NCBI GenBank assembly: GCA_015143295.1
Contig: CM026568.1
Span: 29,830,441 to 29,894,440 of the forward strand
From: Tetracentron sinense
Lineage: Eukaryota; Streptophyta; Magnoliopsida; Trochodendrales; Trochodendraceae
DNA: 64,000 nucleotides
Direction: 5' to 3'
The position numbers were made by a program, and so were the translations under genes. Position 1 is the first letter of the stretch; each line of letters begins with the position of its first letter. The notes beneath the pieces are model-generated. The model was not told the DNA's origin and made no database searches. It saw only the letters and a list, made by a program, of their open reading frames with translations. Below, one piece after another: positions 1-9,343 of the stretch.

Positions 1-253
1 AATACCCCATTAACCGTGATTAAGATTCAACCTTCTAATCTTGGTTTTTTAAAAGAGGAACAGACGATAACACTCAGATTAACGGAAAACACCATTTATA
101 TATACATAGATCAGTCCCTTCAACACAACAAAACCAAATTATCATTAACGTCCCACACCAAATACTAGCATAAGCTGATCTTACGCCAAAACCTAAAACC
201 CTAATTTGAAAATCAGCTTAGATATTGTTTCAAGGGCGAAAAGATCGCCCAAT
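1..253. other. 3' flank of the NFD2-like gene, with an edge fragment of a repeat family
   Basis: This is sequence downstream of the NFD2-like stop codon and probably includes its 3' UTR. The first 50 bases (ACCGTGATTAAGATTCA) resemble the end of a fold-back repeat family seen again near 44.85, 45.05, 45.35, 45.5, 54.8 and 55.75 kb. No other gene is visible. Confidence 0.4.
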
Positions 254-692
254 TTACAGACCAAGAGCTCCAAAATCACCACCATGAACACTCCAGAACA
301 AGTTCCCAGAAGAATCGACCTTACCTGTATCAACAGCAATGGCCCCGAAGATTGCTCGAAATGCACCGCAAACTACCGCCGGAGTCGAAGAATTCGTCTT
401 AAAAGAAACCCTAACCACCTTCTGCAACCCTAATTGCAATCCATCCTCAAAGCAAGAATCCACTCCAGTGATCTCCATTACCCGACTGTTCAGATCTTTG
501 GAAGAAATCTCAATATCTTGTCCAAGAGAGCGGAGCGAGACTGAAGCTTGGATGGCGTTCGAGCCCATGATGCTTAAAGCTCTGTTATTCTCTCCCGAGT
601 AAGATGGGTGAGTCATGGCGCGTCGAAGAAGCCCAACTCTCTGAAAATTATAGCTGCACAAAGGAATTAGAGAAATTAGGGGTTCAGCATAC

Positions 693-734
<42 letters not shown>

Positions 735-1008
735 TGAAGATTCAGGGAAGAATTCTTGCCCCATTTGTTTCTGTAAGATTTCAAGAGCATCTGAGAATGG
801 CGATGAGGGTTTTGAGTACTCATTGTAGATTTCTTTTTCTGCGTTTCCCTGCAAAAAACCACACACCCCAGAGAGAAAATAGTTGATATTATCGAATTAG
901 GGTTTTTATGAAGAAATAGTATAAAAAGGAAAGAGAGATTGTTGAGTTTACCCGAAGAAAAGAAGAGATGAAGAGAAAGAAGAATACAGAGGAGATTCGG
1001 AAATGCAT
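254..1008 (-). CDS. NFD2: NFD2-like RNase III-domain protein, three exons
   Basis: The model has exons 1008-952, 848-760 and 653-254, giving 181 aa. Exon 1 encodes a 19-residue hydrophobic signal peptide (MHFRISSVFFFLF). Exon 2 supplies SPFSDALEILQKQMG. Exon 3 supplies YNFQRVGLLRRAMTHPSYS and the rest of a single RNase III-like fold, ending in FWSVHGG. This order and length match plant NUCLEAR FUSION DEFECTIVE 2, a protein needed for polar nuclear fusion in Arabidopsis (known of the family). The canonical NERLEFLGD catalytic signature is replaced by NRALSIMGS, so the acidic metal-binding residues are missing and the domain is probably not a nuclease. Intron 1 is GT-AG (951-849). Intron 2 (759-654) appears to be GC-AG and contains a CT/AT microsatellite. 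The start was chosen because it gives the signal peptide and lies directly upstream of a good donor. No in-frame lesion was seen. Confidence 0.88.
654..759 (-). other. GC-AG intron with (CT)n(AT)n microsatellite in the NFD2-like gene
   Basis: Reading the minus strand, the frame is kept only if exon 2 ends ATGGG and the intron begins GCAAGA. The next exon then starts C-TAT-AAT-TTT after TTTGTGCAG. This restores QMG-YNFQRVG, as expected for the family. No GT donor nearby preserves the frame. The intron holds about 20 bases of TA and 20 of AG/CT repeat (692-733), so its length may vary between individuals. Confidence 0.65.
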
Positions 1009-1084
1009 TTTCGGTTGCTTGCTGAGAAAGAGTCCTTTTTTCTTCACCGATTGAAATTTGCTTTGCTGTTGTGGATTGTGGACC

Positions 1085-1093
1085 ATTTATATT
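1085..1093 (-). promoter_or_regulatory. TATA-like element of the NFD2-like gene
   Basis: The minus strand reads AAATATAAATGG about 80 bases upstream of the chosen ATG. That spacing suits a TATA box with a short 5' UTR. It is inferred from position and composition only. Confidence 0.35.
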
Positions 1094-1094
1094 T

Positions 1095-1909
1095 GTTTTC
1101 TTTCGGTGGGCAATCGGGTCGATCTAGACCCGACCCCAAAAGTGCTTAATAATTGCATTTCAATAATACTGTAGCCCCAATTCAAATTACCCGCACCCGT
1201 TCCTCCGGATCTTAATCTTAATCCCTTGAAATCCTAAGCGCCCGATTGGCTGATTACCTAACCCTAACATTGTGATTCTCCCCCAACACTTTGATTATAA
1301 CCTTGGTTTTTTTGCCAAGATTGATTCTATTTTAACTAGTTTTATTATTATACTTGTTTTACTTTATTTTTATTTTAGCTAGTAATAAACATATTTACAT
1401 ATTCTTCAACCCAGTGGGAGAGAGCCTTCATTCGATGATTCAACTACCTTCTTTTTGGCGACAGACCCAACCTAACATAAATCCTCAGACTTCTGCTAGA
1501 ATGATGATTAGGTTTTATGCTTGATTTTCTTGTTTAAAATGAATGAATGAATGACAAACAAAAGAGAGTTTCGAGCTCAGAACCCCTATCACCCGATTGC
1601 TCCATTACCTGACGTTAGCAATTAAGAGTGGTTTAAATAGGATCATTTTCTCCTCTAGACTTTTTACCTTTTTTTCATCATGTGGAAGCTAGAATTAATT
1701 ATTGTTTACTTACTTTTTATCCATGTGGGGAGGGAAGAAATGCTTGTCCTCAGCAACAAAGTTTATTTTGTACACTACAAGAGGACCCATTTTTCTCTTA
1801 ATGGGAGTTTTGGGTTGGTCAGGTTGATCGACCAATCTGGTCACAATTACCATCATGTTACAAATCTCCAGGCGGGGGACTTTCTTTTCTATTCTTCGAT
1901 TAGTATTTA
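1095..1909. other. Intergenic, no gene seen
   Basis: This is AT-rich sequence with short ORFs only and no recognisable coding similarity. It includes a GAATGAATGAATGA tract at 1540-1554. It probably contains the upstream regulatory region of the NFD2-like gene. Confidence 0.4.
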
Positions 1910-1924
1910 CTACTCAAATTCGTT

Positions 1925-2168
1925 GTTTTCATAATCGGACCAGGCATCAAACCGGTAGAGTGGCCGGTCTCCGGTTCCATCGGTTCGACCAGTTCAACCG
2001 GCCCGATTCTGACCGGTTCCCAACTAGTTCTACCACCGGTTATGGCCGGTTTTGACCAATCCTGACTGGTTCTAAAAGAGTTGCAGTTTTGGGGGTTCTG
2101 GGAACTGGTGAGGGGACCAGTTCCTGGTTTTTCCGGTTCGACCAGTTAGTCCGATCCGGTTTTGATAA
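1925..2168. repeat. ACCGGT / GGTTCGACC-rich dispersed repeat
   Basis: The segment is packed with variants of ACCGGTT, GGTTCGACCAG and CCGGTTTTGA, in contrast to the AT-rich flanks. The ends look loosely inverted (ATCAAACCGGT on the left, CCGGTTTTGATAA on the right), which suggests a short DNA transposon derivative. I could not define a target-site duplication. Confidence 0.45.
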
Positions 2169-2169
2169 C

Positions 2170-2713
2170 ATTGCTCAAATTTCTTTCCTCCTTCAGTTGA
2201 GTACCGACCTACCAACATTGAAAGAATAGTGTGTTTAAAGACTTTTCGAAAATACAATACCTTATCATTTAGCCATGTTTTTCAAATATCGAAAATAGCT
2301 AGCCGAGAAAAGGTCTGCTTCCAAAGTCGTCACATTGGAATTCACAGCCAAAACTGTCTTTGTTTAAGATGCGGGGTGGTTTTTTTTTGGTAATCAAGAT
2401 GCGGGGGTTTAAGGCCTTCTATTCTAGCAAAAGCTCCCTGCTCAGCTTAAGACTTAACCAATACCTTCGAATAAAATATGCGGTTGAGGACAAGTTGCCT
2501 AGCTTAGGCTTAATGCACTTCCCTATCTCAATCCTTGCTTTCAACGCAAACGGTAGTTAGGGAGTCAAGCAAACAAGTAAAAGACTGAATGTTCCTCACC
2601 ATTAGATGTTAGACAAGGAGGCATGTTGATATGAGAGGGGAAGCCTATTGAAATAGGGGGAAGAGTGCTCAACATATCTGGCCTAACTATCGGATTGGAG
2701 TTACATCACCAGA
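2170..2713. other. Intergenic, no gene seen
   Basis: I see only short ORFs here, with no recognisable domain and no defined repeat ends. Confidence 0.35.
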
Positions 2714-3289
2714 GCCAGTGTAACGACCCCAAAATCCTACAAGGCTAAAATAGGACTTTTGAATCGTCACATTACTTAAACTTGCTTAAAATCCATGCAT
2801 ACAAGGCTTACTACACGAGTCTCCAAAAAATGAGAGTAATAAAATTCCGATTTTATAAAACTCAAACCATCCTGTACAACGGTCATCTGCCTAACATAAT
2901 AAAATTTAACATAAACAAAATGTCTAATACTCAACTGTAAAGTAATCCAATGAGCAACATCATCTAAAAAGGTCTATTACAATACTCTTAAACCAAACAA
3001 AACATAAGCTAATAGGGGTAACTATCAAAGCCCCTGGCTCCCTCATCGGTCGGCTCACCTTCTCTTCCTTCCTCGGCGTAAGTCTCTTCAATCCACGGCT
3101 CCGCCGTGTGCCCCTGCTCAAAACCTGCCAAGACAAAGACCGGCTGAATACAAAAGTACTCGGTGTATATAAAGTCCAACCAACAACGTAGTAAACCTGC
3201 ACTTAGTTAGAATTATATCCAATAGCGTAATAACATAATCAGAGTGCGGAAGAACATGTGCTCATACACATCATATTATCACCTTGACT

Positions 3290-3560
3290 CGTGTACTTGT
3301 GAGAACTTTAGACTTAGTAGACAACATACTTGTGAGATGCTTATGCTTATGAGACCATGTGCTTGTGAGATGCTTATGCTTATGCGTTTATTCAGATCAT
3401 ACAGTGATGTGACATGCCGTTCTTGGCAAATACGGACCATGCCTAAGAAATTATAAAATGGACATGCCGTTCTTGGTGGATACGGACCATGCCATACTTA
3501 TGCTTATTCAGAATGTTATACGTATGTCATGCTTATGCTTGTGGTCCACATGTGACTTGT
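3290..3560. repeat. Short tandem repeats inside the solo LTR
   Basis: GAGATGCTTATGCTTATG units repeat at 3334-3380. A roughly 48-base unit (GACATGCCGTTCTTGG, then TACGGACCATGCC) occurs twice at about 3411-3444 and 3460-3493. Confidence 0.6.
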
Positions 3561-4386
3561 GAGACTCTTATCTTAACATACACGTGCATCTGTGCTTAAG
3601 TGTCGAAATTAACATTCGAGTTGGTAATCGTTTAGATTCCAATCTCTCACCATGGAAACTCCACTATACTGTCTCATACCAAATAGTAGAGAATTCCCGG
3701 TTTAAGAGACTTTCCTCTAAGTTCTTACCTTCCTGACTATCAATTTTCATGCAAGTAATTAGACATACTTAACAAATAATCACATATACATATCTTATCA
3801 TGATTTTTAGCACAATTCATAATCAATTTCCTACAATTCCATAGCAGTATATTAGTATTTATCCTCTCAAGCATTTTCACAAACACCTTGAGTACTTAGA
3901 TCATGAACCCATTTCCCTTTCCACATTTCAAACATTTCGTCAAACCATAATCCATCCATACAACCTAATTACAATCCACATCCACATATTAATCCCATCC
4001 TCCATGGTATTTCCCATCCTCCATGCATCTCATCCACATCATTAAATCCATATTTTAATCCATAATAGCTTACTTCATACAAAAATAAGGAAAAACACAT
4101 CTAATTCCTATTTCTATCATTTCTATCATATTAATATTCACAAAACATTATAATAGGGTTCAATTGGATAGTATATCGACCTTAGAGATCTTTCCCTTGG
4201 ATTAAAATCGCTCTCAAGATGATTTAGGGAAGCTTTAAAGATGATCTCCCAGCTTTCCTAGCAATATCCAAGCTATCTCCTTCTTCTCCAAGCAATCTTC
4301 CTCCCAAAACCTTAGGTTTTTTCTCCCTTTTTGCCAAATTAGGTTAGAAATAGGTAGAGTACTCTAATACCTTGAAATAGGACCCC

Positions 4387-4396
4387 CTATTTATAG
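4387..4396 (-). promoter_or_regulatory. TATA box of the solo LTR
   Basis: The minus strand reads CTATAAATAGGGGGTCC, a strong plant TATA context, followed by a leader with no long ORF. It probably marks the U3/R boundary of the retrotransposon LTR. Confidence 0.55.
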
Positions 4397-4457
4397 CCCC
4401 AAGGTTTGAGAGCCAAAAGACCTAAAAGCACTTACTGAAATTCTGCAAAAACACAAA

Positions 4458-4660
4458 AGACCGAGCGATCGGTCGCCTACCGATCGACCGGTGGTTATGA
4501 CCGAGCTCTCAGTCAAAAACACTCTCTCTGCAAAAATTTCTCATACAAAAAAGTTAACCAGTCGATAGCTACCGATCGATCAGTTGTGGACCGATCGATC
4601 GCTAATTTGGACCGAGCGATTGGTTGTAAACCGAGCGATCCCTAGCGATCGGTGTACTGC
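4458..4660. repeat. CGATCG-rich cluster in the solo LTR
   Basis: There are about eight variants of ACCGATCGATCGGT / CCGAGCGATCGGT in 200 bases, spaced about 20-30 bases apart. The units are partly palindromic and could be LTR enhancer-like repeats. Their function is unknown. Confidence 0.6.
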
Positions 4661-6035
4661 AGATTTTTGACCCATTTTACTGTTTTGGCCATAACTTTTG
4701 ATTCGTTCGTCGGATTTCGACGATTCAAGTTGCGTTGGATTCGTCTTTCGAAAAGGGACATTTCTAGCTTTTTAAAATTTACAAATTCTCTTTCCTTTAT
4801 GGACCAAATTGTCCCCAAAGTTGACTGATCTGCAATTCCATCAGACAAAACATCGGAAAACCCACTTTTGACTTAGCTTAGACTAAAAATATGAAAAAAT
4901 ATTACACATTAACCTCGAAGAGGGTTCCAATACCTTTCTAATGGTTCAAGAATCACTCAATTCCAATATACGGTGCTAAAACTAGAGCTTCCTAAAATTC
5001 AGGGTATGATATGACATCCCTCCGTTACAAGTTTGATTAAGCCTTAATCACACTATACCAATTAGATATAATTACATAAACATTAAAACGTCATAAGGAC
5101 TATAATACCCCTAATACTTGTAATAAAGACATAAAAAAGATTCGGGTCTCTACAGCCAACTCACCGGTTCTCGACTAGAGTTTCAATTGGTCAATAAATA
5201 CTTAAAAAATCTCATTCCACTAGAGAAATTCTTTCATCCAATTGTGACCTATACGAAATATATTTATCAAATATCAAATATAAGTTTATTATCATTCTAC
5301 TAATAAAAGTACAAGAAGTAACCTAAACTTTATGTAGACAAAATTAACCTTCCTTACTTTATTGTTGATAGAATAAATATTATATTAATAAATAAAGAGA
5401 GAAGTTTAGGACTAATTTTTATAGTGGTTCTTAGGGATAGTATGGCCATTATGAATTTCATTAATGGCATTCTACGTAAATAATGAGCAAAAAATTTAAG
5501 AAAGTTTACTCTTTAACAGAATCCTATTTAAATTAGAATTTTATTAACAACATCCTATTTAAATTAGAATTCTATTTACGTATATACAGGTGTTAAGAAA
5601 ACTCCATTCTATTTAACCTTTAGATATACACATGTGAGTTTAGAAGGTTTGTTGTTCACTAACGTCTCTTAACTAGCTAGGCAATCTCCGGATATCATAT
5701 GGAGGACTATTAAGTGAAAGTCATCTTCCTCCTATTGAAGCATGTTTATGGTGACGATTTCTTTTAAGCGTTCCGGGAATTAAAAGCTCATCTTCTATCA
5801 AGTGTGATGATGTGTTCTCCTCGCCCCCAAAATAGAGAGCTCCGTACAACGACCTTCTTAGGAATTTTGGTATTACAGATGTAGAATCAAAGAGTTCAAG
5901 CAGGAAAAGATCGGCGAAGAAGATAAAGATGTGTCTGGTTTTTAATGATTTGATAACAAGGTTTGGTGAGAACAGTCTTTTATGGGTATTTTCTACTCTT
6001 ATATATCATGATAATGTTCCAGAATATGACGAGAT

Positions 6036-6129
6036 TGTTAGAGTATAGTAAAAGTATTGTAATAAAGTGAGTGAGATACACTATATCTTTCAAGTGTATC
6101 TCATCACAATATTAGATTAGCATTAATCA
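6036..6129 (+). repeat. Inverted copy of the LTR terminus
   Basis: This segment, starting TGTTAGAGTATAGTAAAAG, is the reverse complement of 6268-6362. The two arms flank the AAATAGAAAAAGG end of the LTR and about 140 further bases, giving a long potential hairpin. The LTR terminus also contains its own perfect 11-base inverted repeat (TGAGATACACT / AGTGTATCTCA). Confidence 0.9.
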
Positions 6130-6362
6130 AAATAGAAAAAGGATTTTACTTATAGATTGGATGAATACATTGACCCTAAATAGGGTTTATATAGATTTAA
6201 CAAGACGAGCTTTTATGGAAAGTAAATCAACCTAATCTAATCATACCTAATCAAATATATTCCATCCTTGATTAATGCTAATCTAATATTGTGATGAGAT
6301 ACACTTGAAAGATATAGTGTATCTCACTCACTTTATTACAATACTTTTACTATACTCTAACA
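6130..6362 (-). repeat. 3' LTR of the copia-type element
   Basis: The copy is 233 bases and nearly identical to 7544-7776. The end facing 6130 reads AAATAGAAAAAGG where the other copy has TGATAGAAAATGG, so its outer terminus is altered. Confidence 0.88.
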
Positions 6363-6574
6363 CTTCCCCTCAAACATATGGGGATTGAAAAATCTCCACA
6401 TGTTTGCTGCTTGTAGAAATCCGCTTGACACATTCTTGATCTTCACTTGACACCGTTTGATTTTCGTTGCATGATTGGTTGATCATGTCATTTGCTACTG
6501 TAAATGTGTTGCTCAAAGTTGATGCCTCCACAATTGAATACCTGCTGGATTTGTTGTCATACCATGAAAAAGAG

Positions 6575-6850
6575 TGTCTTTGATGGCCAGAGATGAGGCC
6601 TCTAATGGGCCAAAGAAGAGCCTCTAATGGACAAATGATAAGGAGCCTCGATGGGCTTATTTGATAGACCTCAATGTTGGCCTGAAAATATGAGTCTCTA
6701 TGGACTAAAAATAATGCCTCTATGGGCTTGAAAAGTTACCTTGATGGGTTTAAAGAAAGAAGCCTCTAATGGGCTTAGGAAAGGGGCCTCTGTGGGCCAA
6801 AGATGCAGCCTTAAAAGGCTTGGAGCAGGCTTCAAAGGAGCCAAGTGAAT
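6575..6850. repeat. Degenerate ~25-40-base repeat inside the copia-type element
   Basis: GCCTCTAATGGGC and variants (GCCTCGATGGGC, GCCTCTATGGGC, GCCTCTGTGGGCC) recur about ten times with spacers of 12-30 bases. No protein product is recognisable. A (TA)n tract follows at 6988-7021. Confidence 0.7.
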
Positions 6851-6983
6851 GGGCCTAATAATGGTTTAAGTTGGTGGGCTTTGTTGATAAGGCCATGAAT
6901 GTAAACCACACTGTGTATATGAGTTACACCATAAGAATATCCAAGGCAACAAAAAGGATAAACCCGTGAGAGGAAAAAAATTG

Positions 6984-7024
<41 letters not shown>

Positions 7025-7543
7025 AAGCAACACTAATGGTGTAGGCAATGGCAAGGTAGCAAATGTGGCTACTATGGAGGCGGTGACTACCAATGGCATC
7101 TAGCTACATTTGAGGAAACATAGATGCCACATTTCAAGACCAGATACGAGATCTCCGGATTCTTCAAGTGATGGAGGACAATAGGGCTTTGACAAGGAAA
7201 AATTATTAAAAACACCACAAACACCATTGTTGACCCAGTGTCGAAAACACCACAACTTCAGATTTTATTGATTAAACTTCACCAACATTCAGCATAACCA
7301 ATGGAAAGTTTTCAGAACTAGGAAATTGAATGTGGGTAACAATGAGTGAGAGTTATCTAACGAACGGATGTATAAGAGAGAAGTGATAAACAAAGAAAGT
7401 GTAAGGAAGAAATAGAAGCATACATAAAAAAATAGTTCCAAGCCGGACGGGCGGCAACAATTGCTGCCCGCTGGAAAGGCTATTTCAACAATGGAACCAA
7501 GGAGAAATTTACAGTAGGGTCGGACTGACCTGCTCTGATACCA

Positions 7544-7776
7544 TGATAGAAAATGGATTTTACTTATAGATTGGATGAATACATTGACCCTAAATAGGGT
7601 TTATATAGATTTAACAAGACGAGCTTTTATGGAAAGTAAATCAACCTAATCTAATCATACCTAATCAAATATATTCCATCCTTGATTAATGCTAATCTAA
7701 TATTGTGATGAGATACACTTGAAAGATATAGTGTATCGCATTCACTTTATTACAATACTTTTACTATACTCTAACA
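7544..7776 (-). repeat. 5' LTR of the copia-type element
   Basis: The minus strand begins TGTTAGAGTATAG and ends TTTTCTATCA, followed by the primer-binding site TGGTATCAGAGC. The 5-base duplication GAGAT follows at 7777. Confidence 0.88.
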
Positions 7777-8291
7777 GAGATCACATCCAAGTTGATCTGG
7801 GAATTGAGAGACTAAGCTACATTCCGGAGTCCCGTGGCCAGTGTAGCCGCATGATATGGTGCATGAAATGTATATATATATTTTTTCTTTTTCTTTTTCT
7901 TTTTCTTTTGTTTTTGTTTTAATTTTTGGGGTCTTAACACTCTTATATATAATTATTATTTTTATAATAAATAATTATGTTTTAATAAATAAAAAAAGTA
8001 ATACGTGCAAAGCACGTGCACATTTACTAGTAATAATAAATGTATATAGTCATGTACATAACAAATTTATACAATATTATTATAAATCAAAATATAATTA
8101 ATATATATATTTAACTATTATTCATTTATCTTACACGGATTAGGTGCGCGAGTTCGATTTGAGGTTTCTTTTATTGGGTGGGTTTGAATTTACCTTATCT
8201 AACCAATTTATAAATGGGGTTGGGTTGGGGTGTAGGTATATTTACCCAACTCAAACTAACTTGACCTAAAACCAACTCGACCCTTTACCAC

Positions 8292-8542
8292 TAGATGTGT
8301 GAATGGACTTGGCTGGCCGTCCCGTCCCGAATATTTAGTTAGGTGGGCTTAAGCCTAGGTTAAGGCCCGGGGCTTATTTGACTAAGCTTCTAATCGGATT
8401 GGGCCGGCCCAGTCCGGTCCGATTATTAAAAACAACAAAAACAATTCATTTTTGTTCTTAGACAATAGTCAGACTTTGGCACGGCCGGTCAATAATCGAG
8501 CCCGGGCTATACTGGCCCAAATTCATCCCGTTGACACCCCTA
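8292..8542. mobile_element. hAT-like MITE candidate
   Basis: The ends are inverted: TAGATGTGTGAATGG on the left, and TAGGGGTGTCAACGGG as the complement of the right. The interior is rich in GGCCGG/GGCCC motifs. The flanking 8-mers TTTACCAC and ATCACCAC agree at 6 of 8 positions, which suggests an aged duplication. Confidence 0.45.
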
Positions 8543-9343
8543 ATCACCACCCTTAGCTAACGATCAATTGCAATGACAACGACTAGTTGGAGGAAATAGA
8601 GTCAAAGCGTTAAGAGAGATTTTCTTCGAGTTCGTGTCTTTTCCCCAATTATGCAATAGTGTGAATTTGTCAAACACCCATTAATAAAGATTTGAATTAT
8701 GCTCATTTAGCCTATGGAATCACAGCTCACACGTAATTTAATTTTGTCCTTTTTGTAATACATCCTAAACAACAGAATTCTGTCCACCAATTTCACAAAT
8801 CCAAACGCAGCCTAAGATGATTACAATATGAATGATTCCTTTAATATGAATGATTCCTTTATGATAGCGGTAAAATGATCTGATGAACAGATGATGTTTG
8901 TCTTTGAAAACGAATAACAGATGGATATATCGCCTACAAAGTATCCATCCCTCATGAAAATATAAACAAGATTAACCCAGTTTGTAGCGAAAATGTCTCT
9001 CGCGATAGAAATGAAAAATTACAAAGCATGCAACACTTTCTTTCATTCTTTACTTTCTGGTTCTTTGAGCTACAAGAATCGCTCTTTAAGATCCAAATGA
9101 GGCAGCTAAATAGCACATGATATTATGACTAACAAATGGGAGTTCTTGTCTACCCAAAAAAAACAGGAGCTCTCTTCTCTCTCTGCACAGAAAGAAAATC
9201 AAATCCCAAAATTTCTCTAATGGGAACATTGAATTAGAAACAAAGCCAATATTCCCCAATGCTCAGGACAGTGAGAAGATGCTTCTCCAGTGGCAACAAA
9301 AGTAAGATCTTGTACATCATCACGTTTCTCTTTGATCCCAACC
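8543..9343 (-). other. 3' flank and probable 3' UTR of the AP-1 gamma gene
   Basis: On the minus strand this follows the TAA stop at 9346-9344. It has no other recognisable gene. A 17-base tandem duplication (AATATGAATGATTCCTTT) lies at about 8827-8861. Confidence 0.45.

Larger units (their letters stand above)
2719..5154 (-). mobile_element. Solo LTR of a gypsy-type retrotransposon, 2.4 kb
   Basis: The segment starts TGTAACGACCC and ends GGGTCTCTACA, so each strand has the TG...CA form of an LTR. It is flanked by near-identical 5-base sequences, GCCAG (2714-2718) and GCCAA (5155-5159), as expected of a target-site duplication. On the minus strand a TATA box (4387-4396) lies upstream of a leader-like region, which sets the orientation. 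There is no primer-binding site, polypurine tract or coding region inside. Long LTRs of this kind belong to gypsy lineages such as Tekay/Del; that assignment is from memory of such ends and is not proven. Confidence 0.6.
6036..7776 (-). mobile_element. Non-autonomous copia-type LTR element with an aberrant inverted LTR end
   Basis: Two 233-base LTRs in direct orientation lie at 6130-6362 and 7544-7776. Read on the minus strand, the right-hand copy is followed at once by ATGGTATCAGAGC, a primer-binding site for initiator tRNA-Met. The left-hand copy is preceded by the polypurine tract GTTTGAGGGGAAG. The internal part (6363-7543) has no pol genes and contains a degenerate GCCTCTAATGGGC repeat. 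The element is flanked by GAGAT at 6031-6035 and at 7777-7781. The left GAGAT does not abut the 233-base LTR: a 94-base inverted copy of the LTR terminus (6036-6129) sits between them, inside the duplication. Confidence 0.85.
5292..8031 (+). mobile_element. Helitron H1 (family A), interrupted by a copia-type element
   Basis: The 5' end TCATTCTACTAATAAAAGTA is preceded by A. The 3' end has a hairpin ACGTGCAAAGCACGT (8003-8017) followed 9 bases later by CTAGT (8027-8031). These are the expected ends of plant Helitrons: 5' TC, a subterminal hairpin and a 3' CTRRT. Helitron H2 at 56264-58169 has the same 5' end and the same hairpin. A copia-type element (6036-7776), with its own 5-base duplication, is inserted inside. 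Without it the Helitron is about 1.0 kb and encodes no Rep/helicase, so it is non-autonomous. Confidence 0.78.

Noticed and set aside
339..602. Plus-strand open frames at 206-433, 339-602 and 604-828
   Set aside because: They overlap the NFD2-like exons in antisense and have no recognisable domain.
5700..6010. Possible captured exon in Helitron H1 (LVFNDLITRFGENSLLWVF)
   Set aside because: An open frame is present, but I recognise no family and no splice borders.
6866..7099. Minus-strand frame with a poly-IY stretch
   Set aside because: The IY run is a translated (TA)n microsatellite inside a non-autonomous LTR element.
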